From assembly GCA_023846275.1 (NCBI GenBank), contig CM043865.1:32936412-33000411 (forward strand): a stretch of DNA of 64,000 nucleotides. Reading direction: 5' to 3'. Position numbers and translations under genes: made by a program. Shown here piece by piece: positions 39,601-50,752 of this stretch; the stretch's first letter is position 1, and the number at the start of each line of letters is the position of its first letter. Under the pieces are notes generated by a model. It was not told where the DNA came from. It saw only the letters and a program-made list of their open reading frames with translations, and made no database searches. This stretch comes from Vanilla planifolia. Its lineage: Eukaryota > Streptophyta > Magnoliopsida > Asparagales > Orchidaceae.

Positions 39601-40599
39601 ATGTTGTTCTATAATGGTACATATTAAGCCATCAACAGTTTGTACATAGCGACTAGGCCAAGATACCCTTTATTTGGTAAGATTTTGTCAATGTTATATT
39701 ATTATTAAACTTAGAGAATAATAATCTATAAAAAAATTAAGCTATATAAAATATAAAATATGGGGATCTAGAAATAAAAGAATAAATAAGAAAATGCATG
39801 TTCACATTTTATGTAATTTATCTATGATTATTAATTTTATAGGATCACTTATATCATGATTTGTTCTTTTATGATTATCCATTATCTTGTTATCATGGCA
39901 TCATTTTACATCAAAATATTATATTATAGTATGTACACATCTTATTATTTTATACAATTTATCTATTAAACTTCTTAGAGTTTCACTTATATTTACATCA
40001 TAGGTAATGCATCTACTATATTAGAAGATAAGAACTTTAAAATTATAGATAAGAACTCTACTCATCAACTGACGGGTAGGACACTATGTATAGTTGATGA
40101 TATTAAGATACATGAACTATAATTTCATGTATTTATAGATCATGTATGGCTATTATTTATATAGTTTGTTTTTATACTTGAGATCTTTTGGTTTATACTT
40201 TATGATGCAAAAGCTTTATTTTATGGTCTTTAAAAAAAGTATTACTATTGGATGAAGATTTTGTTTCATCAGTAGGCCCTTAACTTGGGTTTTATGTGTC
40301 CCCTCATATAAGTTATTTACTTTTAATCTTGATTATCCTTAATTTTGATATATTAGTTAGGTGTGTTCCTAAAAGATTTTCTTATACTAATAATTATCTT
40401 TATGAAATTTCTTATAATTTGGATATTAAGTTAAATATTATTTTAGATTTGTTACTATTAACACCCATTTCATGTCAAGTCCAACCAAATTTTTTACTTT
40501 CATTATTTTTTTCAAAAATTTCTTTTGGACAAGGATCTATGATTTACTCTCAAAACTACTCTTTCTTTTTCTCCTCCACTTTTTAGATTATGCAACTAA

Positions 40600-40910
40600 C
40601 AAATGTTGTTTCGCCAACCTAACATTTTTTATTAATTTTGAATAATTTGTAGTTCTTAATGCAATTAGAGCATGCTTTATTTCAATTCTCAAAACCCTTT
40701 TGAACATAAACATTTTTGTGATTTTGAATTGATTACATCTACTGTATACTTTTATAGTCTAATAAATTCTTGTTCATATTTAATCACTTGTTAGTATGTT
40801 TTAAGTTAAAGCTGCTAAATTATTTCTCATATATTCTTTGGTTGATAAAGGAACATGCCATTTTCCAAAATCTTCAATAAAGTCATTCCATGATAGGATC
40901 TACAAAGGTG
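40600..40910 (-). mobile_element. Third Ty3/gypsy remnant: gag fragment
   Basis: On the minus strand, 40900-40820 encodes DFIEDFGKWHVPLSTKEYM and 40700-40630 encodes FKRVLRIEIKHALIALRTT, matching the two conserved gag boxes ('F...F..P..VKE' and 'GLRPEIR'). Stops and frame breaks lie between. A degenerate primer-binding site (about 41491-41478) followed by an LTR-like end TGTCACACCC at 41495 lies to the right. All three gypsy remnants in the window share this orientation. Confidence 0.65.
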
Positions 40911-42212
40911 AATCTCTAAACTTGCTATAATATCAAGATTCCCATAAAGACTTAGGATTATCTTTCAAAATTAGAGTAGTAGGAGAGACCATTGTTTTTT
41001 ACAAAAGTCATATCATTAAAAATTCTATCTAGCTTCTTTATCTTCTTTAATGCTACAAAGGGATTAGATCTACTCTTAAAATGAGAGAAATACATTTGAT
41101 GAAATTGATTAATATTTTTATTAATATCAAGTTCCTCCTTTTGTTTAATAAAGAGTACTATAGATTAAGAGGCAAAGTGTATCAATAGATTTTTATTTTT
41201 AGCCTATTATTCCATTTCTTTACCTTTACCAAATGTATGAGACTCATCTTTGTTTGAATCTCTTTCAATCATCCATTCTTAAACAAATGTTTGCATTATT
41301 ACATGGATAAACCAAAGTAATAATAATTTATTATTTTTATGTATGGACATGATACACATGTTGTGTTAGTGTTCTTAATTAAGTTAATGATTTCATGCAC
41401 TAAACTCTAATATCTAGAGTATGAATTTTTAATAATTCAACTTTCCTAAAATTTTATTGCTCTCTTAAAGATGTTAATCACATTGATATTAATTTGTCAC
41501 ACCCATTTTTTTATTTTTCTACTCAATTATTGAGTTAGTTAATTATTATTAAACCAAATCAGAGTAATAATATAATAAATTAGGACATATAATCCCTCAA
41601 ATGAGAAATGATGAAAACCATTTTCGCTTTTTTTTTCATATTTATTCTCTATAAACTACAATGATAATAAACAAAAGCATACTATAGTCTCATCTATGTC
41701 TAGGAATTAAAATATATAATAACCCATAATATACTTGATATCTAAAGATGTACAAACTATGAAATATTTTACTCTTCTTTATTATGACTTTGTTATACCC
41801 CTCTTAGTGCATTAGTAGCATGTATTATAATATATGTAGATAATGAGTAAAAATTTAGCAGATAAAACTTTGTAATAAGATTATAAATATCTAAATGAGA
41901 GTATTAAAGAAATGTTAAAAAAAAGTTGAATGAATAATTACCATGGCATCAACATCAATTAGCATAACTAGAATAAGATTTATCTTATATATCTTTATTT
42001 TTCTTGATAAAAAGAAAATTCTTATATTGAAAAGGTTTTACATCATGTCTTGATTATTACATTTGAAAATTGATGTGGTCTAGCTTGATTCAATTGCTAT
42101 GTTTAAACTAATCTGAGTTGATGCTTGAGAAGACCTTTAGAAAAGACTAATGTGGATAACATAACTGGTGGATGAACAATTAGTCATAAAAAACTAATGT
42201 AATTGTTTGATA
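40911..42212. other. Rest of the third gypsy remnant and AT-rich DNA
   Basis: Probably the N-terminal gag and leader of the third gypsy remnant (up to ~41490) and the start of its LTR (TGTCACACCC at 41495). No intact frame. Beyond ~41600 nothing can be identified before the tandem repeat. Confidence 0.4.
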
Positions 42213-42960
42213 TAGTGAGATGCATTGGAAAGACAGTACGATATTGATGAAATTGTTTCATTAAGCGTACATCCAATGTAGAACTAGGAGGCATAGTTGT
42301 AATATGAAGATGTTCAAATGTGAATAGTAAAGACATCTATGAAGCATATATATTCAATGCTATAATGGAAAGCATCATCATAGAATGAATATGTCCAATT
42401 ATGGATAGTAATGACATACACAAAGCATACATATCTGATGCAATATCTAGATAATATCATAATTAGTTGATTAATAATCAGCTGTGTGATTTATCATACT
42501 TAGCTTATCTAGTGAGATGTGTTGGTGCAATAGTACAATCTCGATGACATTGTGTTCACTAATCATACTTGTCCATTGTAGAATCAAGATGCATTAGAGT
42601 TGTCTAAAAGATATTTACATATGAACAATAGAAGTATACACAAAACATATGTGTTAAATGCAATAATAGGAAGTGTCATCATATAATAATAAGGTCCAAT
42701 TATGAATAGCAACTGCATGTATGAAGCATACATGTCTAATGAAATAACTGGAGAATATCTTAATTATTCGGAGAGTAATCTCCCGTGTGGTATGATGCCC
42801 TTGGCCAATCTGTTAGGAAGTGCGTGTGCCCGACATAATGATAAGAGGTATCATCATGAAATAAAGATATCCCACTATGAATAGTAAATGGATCACATAT
42901 TATGATAAGGCATATCATATTATATGATAAGTAATAAAATATTGAAGTTATCCAATTTTT
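42213..42960. repeat. Decayed ~300-bp tandem repeat with ~81-bp subunits
   Basis: Two units starting AGTGAGATG at 42213 and 42511 align along their length: ATCCAATGTAGAA (42271) with GTCCATTGTAGAA (42571), and the GGAAAGCATCATCATA block (42367) with GGAAGTGTCATCATA (42669). A third, partial copy follows at 42850-42900. Within a unit, a shorter block ((T/A)TG(A/G)ATAGTAA...AAGCATA) recurs after ~81 bp (42321 and 42401). It looks like a higher-order tandem repeat, perhaps an old satellite or tandem LTR segment. Confidence 0.65.
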
Positions 42961-43099
42961 TCTCATCATGCAGGAGCTGACCACTAGATTGATACATCGT
43001 ACCTTGTGTTCTTATGTATGGGTGCTAGACCTCATCCAATTTGATAAGGGTCAAATAGTACTTGGAAAGTTGTTGTGCATCTAAATGATTAAATTTGAG

Positions 43100-43490
43100 T
43101 TTTTGGCTATTATTTTTGCTAGGTGATTATCAACTTCATTGCCGTCTTTGTTTATAAAATTCCAATGGATGATTGTCATACCTAGTGCTTGATTTATTTG
43201 CTAGATGATGTTGTCCAACTTCCAAGAGATATTCAACTTGCATTATAACATTTTAAAAATACCCTTGCAATCTATTTCTATGATGGTGTTTGATAAGTCT
43301 AAATTATTGCATAGTTGAAGATTCAAATACAGAGCCATTCCTTTAACTTGTATTATTGACTTATTATTGACAAAAGTGGAGAATTCTTTCATTAACTTTC
43401 TTTGATGCCTTCAAATGATTCTGTATAGCTACTTAGGCCATTATTGCCACACACAAACCCATCAATATTGAGTTTGAACATTTTGTTTTT
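43100..43490 (-). pseudogene. RNase H domain of the old LINE (remnant)
   Basis: The minus strand encodes FKLNIDGFVCGNNGL (43480-43440), matching the K-L-N-x-D-G-x-x-x-G-N-x-G start of RVT_3-type RNase H. The central VKGMALYLNLQL and NTIIEIDCKG segments follow, then NKDGNEVDNHLAKIIA (43152-43105), the conserved 'REGNxVADxLAK' end. One frame break is present. Confidence 0.75.
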
Positions 43491-44299
43491 GAGAGAAAGT
43501 CCATTTAAGAACTTCATGACATGTATTACAATAATGAGAAGGGAGGAACAAAACTTAGTTGCACCACTTGAAGATTTGCTTGAGACAACTAAATGAGTAG
43601 AAATAAAAGTTGAAGATGACATTATGGATAATGATGTCTATTGATAGGTTAGATTCATTAAATAGTTTCATATTTCTTGCATTCTAGATATTCCAATAGA
43701 TGATTGAGAAAAGTATTTATAGGACCTTTAGCAGAATTATTGTTTCCATGATTTCATCAATGTAATAGTAATATGGTTATCTTTGTAATATTAGCTTCCT
43801 ATATGTTCAAACTATTAATAAAGGAGACAATACTTCACTGGTTTTGTGACAGCTTACAAATGAATGATCTAGTTAATCTTTATTTTGATAATGTGACCTT
43901 TTAAGTTCCAAATTCTTTGTTTAGATTTCAAAATCAATCCTTTGCTTCTAAGTTCTTTCCCCATTTGAGTTCTAAAATTTCCAATAGATGTGAGCATCCA
44001 ATAGCTGGTTTTCATTGAATTAAACACTTCAATATGCTTCATGATCATATCTTTGATATTTTTATATGTTTTCATGGGACAGAGATGGTAAAGTTTTTTT
44101 TTGATATTATATATCTTGCTTTCATGTACTTAACCCATAACAATTTGATTGAGTGAAGTTTCCAACAAAAGGATGGTGCATGGCCATTCTAGATATTCTT
44201 AATAGGTAGACTAAATTTTTTTTTAATCTATCCATCTTTTCAATTTTATGTAAAATACTAAAAGGATGGTGCATGGCCATCAATAAATATATATAGGAA

Positions 44300-45718
44300 T
44301 TGAAGCCAAGATTTTCTTGATTAGGATGACTCTCCTATCCATAATCATTACTCTCTTAAAGTTAAGTCATTGTCTGATTTTTTTTAACTTGTTCTAAATT
44401 CATTTTCTTATTATAAATAAGTGTGTTTTGTTAAGAGTTATTTGTGAACCATATATGCTTTGGAAGTCCAAGAGAAACTTGCGAATGTTGGTGATTAATT
44501 TGTTATCTCTTTTATTAAAGATTATAATGTCATTTGTAAAGCTTATTTGGGATATAATTGGGCATGTTCTAGGTTGTGTATATTGTAGAATCCTATCTTG
44601 ATTAAGGAGCTTGCTCAACTTTCACTAAATACTTCCATAAATAAGATGAAAAGAAGAGGTGAGATTGGGTTACCTTACTTAAGCCATAGGGTGACTTCAA
44701 AAATATTGTTTAGATTGCCAATGGACATGATGTAAATCCAACTACTACAAAGTATATTCTTAATCACCATAATGAGTTTATTTATAAAGTTGAATTTGGT
44801 GAGGATCTTACTTAGGAATTCTTAAGATAAATAGTTAACAATATTTTTTAGATCAAGTTTAATCTGCAATTGTTTCCCCTAGCTTTTCTATTTATTGTTT
44901 CAATCAATTTTGATGATAAGAGGATATTATTAGTAATATCTCCACCCTTAATAAATTTAGCTTTCTCTAGAGAAATGAGAGAAATGGAAAGTGGAAGAAT
45001 TTTTTTAAGACATGCAAGTAATTTGGAGATAAGTTTTCTAGTAAAATTATATAGAGAAATTAGTCAAAAATCACTAAATGTTTTTGTTTTTTTAATTAAA
45101 ACTAGATTAATGCTAGATATTTTTTTAGGGGTTCATGACCTTGCTAGAAAACCCCTTGCTACATCCAATACATCACTTACAATTATTTCTTATTAGTGTG
45201 TGAAAAATGTTCCATTAAATCTATTTGGTCAAGGATCATTGTGAGAGTTTATTTGAAATATGATATCATTGATTCTCTCCATTGAGACTTCATGTATTAG
45301 CAACTTATTATTGTCATCATTTATTATCATTTTCTACTAGCTTAGAAGCTAACAATAGTTTTTAAAAATATCAAATTACAACTTCTGTTATTCTTTCTTC
45401 TTCTTAAACCTAATTATCTTTTGAGTCTATGCTATGGATTGTTAATTTAATTTTTTTTCCTTTGGCCATGCTATAGAAGAATTTTATGTTCCTTTCTCCT
45501 TCTTTAGCCATCTATTATCAACCTTTTGAAGCTAATATTCTTTCTTCTTTGCAATTGCATTAAGAAGATTCTCATGTGCCTTTATTAGCTTCTTCCCCAT
45601 TTTCTCATTTTGATTTAATTCAAATTGTTTTTCTTTAAGTATTATTTGTTCTTTAGCTAATTTAATTGAATCAAGTATGTTACCAAACATCTTTTTGTTC
45701 CATTCCTTAAGGAAAGAT
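44300..45718 (-). pseudogene. Linker and reverse transcriptase of the old LINE (remnant)
   Basis: Next to the LTR insertion, the minus strand reads KEWNKKMFGNILDSIK, the conserved linker that LINE 1 shows as LKTWNKIAFGNIFE. Further on, a GLSKV(T)QSHLF segment (near 44680) corresponds to GLRQGDPLSPLLF read with shifts. QISFTNDIIIFNK at 44556-44518 is the RT active-site region, where the usual FADD is FTND, losing the first catalytic Asp. ILIKKILASIPIYI near 44300 is the thumb segment. Confidence 0.75.
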
Positions 45719-47528
45719 TATTGTACCCTTTGATGTGATAATTACAAAACCAAGCTATTTATTACTGAAGGCTTGTTTTTTAAGTAAAATTGTTAATAAT
45801 TAATTAAATCAAGCCATGTATTTTAGATGTCTAAAATAATGGTCTCTAAGGGCCTTGAGGTCATGGCATACTTCAAGGAATTTTTGAGACATGCGCAAGA
45901 TTTTTTATAATTAAATTTCTTTTTATTTCTCTTGAATTTGATATGTCAAAACTTTGAGATTATGAGGCACACTAGTAGTATTAACATTTAAAAATATTAT
46001 AAAATTATTTAATAATGAATTTTCATTTTTGGGCCAAGCATATTTGACAAAATGTATAGACATGGGTATTTGATTTTTTAATATTATTTTGGAATCGTTT
46101 TTTAGGAATTTCTTTTCATAGCCACTTAATTAACCTATAATACTATAAGAATATAAAATTATTTTTATATACTTATATTCAAATTTGTGGCTAAAAAATT
46201 CGTCAAAAATACCCTAAAACAGCAAAAGTCTCGGGAAAAAGCACTGTAGCATGGGCGGGTCGACCCGGCGCCAAAACAGCCCGTCCAGGCCTTTTAGAAA
46301 TAAAAAAAAGAAAAATAAAAAATTTGGTTGACCCGAAAGGGGTGAGCAAAGCCCGCCCAAAGACCGCCGAGAGCAGCTCGGCTAGCGCTGGTCAACGGTC
46401 AACGGAACAGTGCCTGGCTAAGCCAAGCTTGCCGAGAGGAGCTCGGCTAAGTCTAACTTCAGCGCGGTCTACGGTCAAAGAACAGTGCATGGCTAAGTCA
46501 ACCTGGACCGGGTGATGAAATCCCGGTCAAGGAAGGGGGGAGCCAGCCCCAAAGTGGCTCGCAGGTTAAACGACGCAAATTTATTATAAAGCGGTGTGCC
46601 AAATTTCATTCTGCAGTGTGGGACTAAAAATCCCACCTTATAACTTCGGCAGGATCCAAAGGCGCAGATCAAGCCCGCCCAGATCCAACGGGCGAGAGTA
46701 ATTTCGAACGGCTGTTTAATCAGCGCCGTTCGTTCAGCGCGTGGGATCCAATGGTTCAGATCAAGTCCGCCCGGATCAGACGGTCTAGAGATGATCAAGC
46801 CGTGAAGTCCATCCAGTCGTCCATTCTTGAAGTGGGATCGGACGGCTGCTCTCTTCTTCTTCCTTTTCGGGCTTCCGGCAACGGCTATTTTCCGGATTTC
46901 TTTTTACCGTTTTTCTAGCCGTTTGGAATTGCTTTTTGGTGGACTATATATATAGGACATTTTGCAATTTATGAAGTTGATGAATCCACTTGCAAAAATC
47001 TTCAAAAACTAAGGAAAAATGCCAAAACCGAGAGTAACAATTGGCATACTTGTGGGAGCTACGGGCTCAACCTTCTTCTCAAATTTCAACAGCTTTCTTC
47101 CACATTTCGTTGCATCATTCGGTAACATTTAGTTGTGCCACTTTGCTTTGAGAAATTAAAGGTGTAGGATTTTTGTATGCATTGCTATTGTAAAAATTGT
47201 ATGCTTTATTGTAGCCGGATTTGTTCGGATTTTTGGTGTCTCGTTGGAGCACCGGTTGTACTTGGTTTACCCCTACCGGCTTCGGCAAAAGGGAGTGGTT
47301 AGTGGAAGCCCGATCGGGTTGATCGGGGGTGGATGTAGGCACGGGTTTGGCCAAACCACCTAAAAATCTTTGTCTCTTTTTGCTTGTCTTATTATTGCAT
47401 TTTTCGTTTTTATTTCACAATTTATTTACAAACATTTTTAATTGAAAGAATTTTCAAAATCTAAATTTTAGTGAAAAGCACAATTCACCCCTCCCCTCTT
47501 GTGCGTTGTTCTCACACGATTTACATCA
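45719..47528 (+). mobile_element. Solo LTR 2 (1.81 kb), inserted in the old LINE
   Basis: It is the uninterrupted relative of solo LTR 1, starting TATTGTACCC (45719; the TG end mutated to TA) and ending ACGATTTACATCA (47528). A perfect 5-bp duplication, AAGAT, is at 45714-45718 and 47529-47533. Taking out the LTR and one AAGAT joins the LINE ORF2 linker in frame across the site, an independent proof of both ends. It holds the GC-rich block at 46253, the tandem pair at 46360-46502, a TATA-like CTATATATATAGG at 46944-46956 and AATTCACCCC near the right end. No internal gene region remains. Confidence 0.92.
46944..46956 (+). promoter_or_regulatory. TATA-like box of solo LTR 2
   Basis: CTATATATATAGG follows the GC-rich part of the LTR, at a position equivalent to TTTATAAATATGG near 21600 in LTR 1. 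It probably marks the U3/R promoter. Activity is unknown. Confidence 0.5.
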
Positions 47529-47789
47529 AAGATTTCAACCATTTTAGCTTAAGTGCAAGTGCATTCATCTTATGACAAGTGCTTCATGACTTCTAATTGC
47601 ATTCCACAATTTTAAGAAAAAAACTATCATTTGAATCATATGTTCTAGAATCTAAATTTTTTGGAAGATAATGATGATTCCTTAAGAAAGTATAGTAGTA
47701 ATGAAGCATGATCTAAACTTATTCTATGTGTTAAATTATTATGATAAGAAGTTGATTAATCTAATCTTGATTCACTAATACTATATCTA

Positions 47790-48351
47790 ATCTCTTTCAT
47801 TCCCTTCCTTTCCTTTTACTAGCCATGTGTAAGGATTTCCTAAGAATGGTTGTTCAATGAGGCCACACTAATTAATATATTCAAAGAATTATTGAATAGC
47901 TTTTGGCATTGGACTAGAATGCCACTTGTATCCATCTAAAGATGCCATTACATTGAAATCTCTTTTAATTAGTCATGACATGTTGGAATTCTCTATAATT
48001 TGGTAAAGTCTATGCTAGTGAACTCTTCTATCAATAAATAAACTCTTGGTATAGATTAATAAATAGTATACATATTTGTTCTAATTTTAGTTCTTTATCA
48101 AAAGGTGTATGAGTTGCTCATAATCTAGTATAACCTAATAATAAAATTCTTTTTCCAAAGTTTCCATACCTTGTTCGACTTGTTTCCTTCATAGAATTCA
48201 AAATCTAACTTTCTAGTAAGGTGGAACATCTACTTTTTGTGTGTCATAGGTTCATTAATGCAACTAGGAGGATCTTTTATGATTTAATGATGTTGTTGAG
48301 ATGGCTAACCAATATTTTATTCATTTGTCCTCTTATGTTCCATAAGAGCAT
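47790..48351 (-). pseudogene. Endonuclease domain of the old LINE (remnant)
   Basis: A start at 48351 begins MLLWNIRGQMNK, matching the WNxRG start of L1 endonucleases. KRDFNVMASLDGYKW (about 47970-47925) is the GGDFN box, followed by FFEYIN-CGLIEQPFLGNPYTW, the usual 'CGLxDxPxxGxxFTW'. One stop interrupts it. Confidence 0.8.
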
Positions 48352-48989
48352 TTTAGTTATTGTGTTTCATATTTTATAGCATTTGAATAGACCAAGAAGT
48401 TCTTCAAATGCCTATATGATTGATTGTCTTTTCTTAAGCCTTTTTTTGTTTTTCCTTGGTTTGTCTACTTAAGATAAATGTGAAATATTTCTCATTAAAT
48501 TGCAGCAAGCTTAAGCCCATGGCTCTTCAATAGAGTTCTTCGCTAAAACTCTTCAATAATTGGAGATCATACACTTATTGGATTTTATCTTAAGTTGCTT
48601 TAGAAGAATATAATAAGACCTATTGCATGCATTCTCTTTGTGATTTCCTTAATATATTGTAATAGTTCATGATCCAATGGGTTAGATTATTGAGATCTAA
48701 AGCTTGTTTCAAGCACTTGTTAGATAAATTGAAGTCTTCAATACTTTCTTCTTCTCTTGTGAGAATGATCTTCTATGTTTAGGTTGGGGAGTGATATTAG
48801 TTAGAGAATAGTTTCTCTAATCCATGGGGCCTTCTTGTAATATTGTTTGAGAAAGAGCCAATTGCTTTTCATCTTAAATTTTCACCTTTTTATTAGACTC
48901 TAGGTTTGAAGTAATTAGTTTAATCAAAACTATGAGAATCTTCAACTCCTCTTGATCTATTGAGATATTCTTTTGTGTTTTTATTATGT

Positions 48990-49700
48990 TTGCAATAAAG
49001 TAAATCATGGGCCTACTTGCAACAACCACAATAATAACTCGTATGTTGTCGTATTGGAGTTTTTTTGCTACATCCACAAAATCCTTCACAAAATCCTCTT
49101 GGTTAGTAAATCCTTCACAAAATCCAATTCCAAAGAGACCATTGCAATGTGTGGCCAAGCTAAGTTGATTTTTGCTACATCCACTTTTAGTCATGTTCCA
49201 ATTATTGATGCTAATGAGTAAGTACTACTTTATTGAAAAAGTGGATTAGAAGATGTTCCAAAGAAATCAATACTAATGTTAGTGAGGATTTTGAATTTAG
49301 ATGAAAATGTGTATATAATTTGAGCACTCACATTTGGAATTTAACTATGGTTTAGGATCTATGAAGCTAACGATATAAATAATCTTCTTCTCTAGTAAAT
49401 TAAACAAGAATATACTAGTGGTCTAAATACTCCACTAAAAATGAACTCAAAAAATCCAATTTTGTTGATAGTCAAACAAATCATTCCATGTTTTGGGTGA
49501 CCATAGGAGAATTTTTTAATTAAATAGTACTTAAAAGGTTTAACATTTTTTAAATATCTTCTTCTTCAAAGACCAACTTAGCCTTTCCTTTGAATATTTT
49601 TGGTAGCTTGATTCAAATGGGTGATGGGTTCATGGATTCACCCAACACCTCCACAAAGAATAGATTAGAGGAGGTGCACCCACAAGCCTGCCATTGCTAG
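48990..49700 (-). pseudogene. ORF1 of the old LINE (remnant)
   Basis: Segments align with ORF1 of LINE 1 in order: FFVEVLGES with SFAEVLGGG, KKFSYGHPK with GKFSYGRPP, and LKVDVAKINLAWPHIAMVS with LKVDTATATVSRPHVAKVC. A degenerate zinc knuckle (CGCC...HDLLYC) follows near 49030. A short direct duplication around GTGAAGGATTT (near 49090) disrupts the frame. Confidence 0.75.
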
Positions 49701-50583
49701 GACGTTACTCTATAAGTTGAGAGACCTTAGAGCTTGAAAGAAAAGCAGTAATAGACGTTAGATGAGCTTACCTGATTGTGGAGTTTCAAAGATTAATGAG
49801 CTTTTCCTCTTTAAGGTTGTTATTTTTTCTTTTAAATTTGTCATCCCACTCACTCTTTCAAATTCGTTGTCCCTTAACTGAAATTATTCTTATGATTTGT
49901 AAAACATCTATCTATATACATATACATATACTTTTCTAAGTACTTTATTATCATTACATAGAGCAACATGTTAAGAATTTTCATATAAAAGTATAACCTT
50001 ATATATATATATATTGATTTGTATTTGGGCCTTATTTTTTCTCAACTATCACTATCTATTTTTCATTAGATCTCATCTCATATCATTTCATTTCTTTTTT
50101 TTTATTTGATATCATATCATCATCTTATATAGCCCTTTGCCCACTTATATGCACATTCTAATTGGCCAACAATCATACCATATCATATCATTTTTACACA
50201 TCAATGTTTTACATAAAGTGTTAGTAATGGCAAGTCTCATCACATTCAAAGTTGCATAGAGCATGATTGATGATGCTTATGTATCACAATCCCATCATCT
50301 TTATATATTAAGGCTTTACACAAAAATGATGACAATGTAGGAGAAGGTTTTTAATAACAACACAAGACCTAGTATACAACCAATATCTCATCATGTCATC
50401 TTGCACTAGGGTTATACTTCATTTTTATTATCAAATATGAGATAATGTACTAGACTTTACTTTATTACCTCATATCATACAATATATTGAGGTACAACAA
50501 TGCTTATTTCATGTGCTTCAATATTTATTTTCTCTTTTTCTTTTTTTTTTATCGTTTTCTTTTCATATTCTTCTTTTTTTAAG

Positions 50584-50672
50584 TATATACATACATACAT
50601 ATACACACACATATACATACATATACACACACATACACACACACACACACACACGCACACACACACACACAC
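50584..50672. repeat. (AC)n/(AT)AC microsatellite
   Basis: A long tract of ATAC and AC repeats. The open frames covering it on both strands are made of the repeat and are not genes. Confidence 0.95.
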
Positions 50673-50731
50673 ATATCATATATCACATATTTCATCTCAT
50701 ATAATATGAGTTTTGTATAGAAAATAATAAG

Positions 50732-50752
50732 TATATATATATATATATATTA
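50732..50752. repeat. (TA)n microsatellite
   Basis: About ten TA units, 60 bp after the AC tract. Confidence 0.95.

Larger units (their letters stand above)
43000..49760 (-). mobile_element. Old L1-type LINE with RNase H, minus strand, interrupted by solo LTR 2
   Basis: Reading the minus strand from the right: an ORF1 remnant (about 49700-48990), the ORF2 start near 48351, endonuclease (to ~47790), linker interrupted by the solo LTR at 47528-45719, reverse transcriptase (about 45700-44300), thumb/zinc-finger part (44300-43850) and RNase H (43490-43100). Without the LTR it is ~4.95 kb. It carries many stops and shifts, so it is far older than the LINE at 16-21 kb. Its ORF1 is clearly related to that element's ORF1. 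Ends were not fixed by target duplications; the T-run at 42951-42960 may mark the 3' tail. Confidence 0.85.

Noticed and set aside
40296..40586. 96-codon plus-strand frame
   Set aside because: Antisense to the decayed gypsy element whose gag lies next to it; hydrophobic low-complexity product.
50475..50709. Frames on both strands of 63-69 codons
   Set aside because: They are translations of the AC/AT microsatellite.
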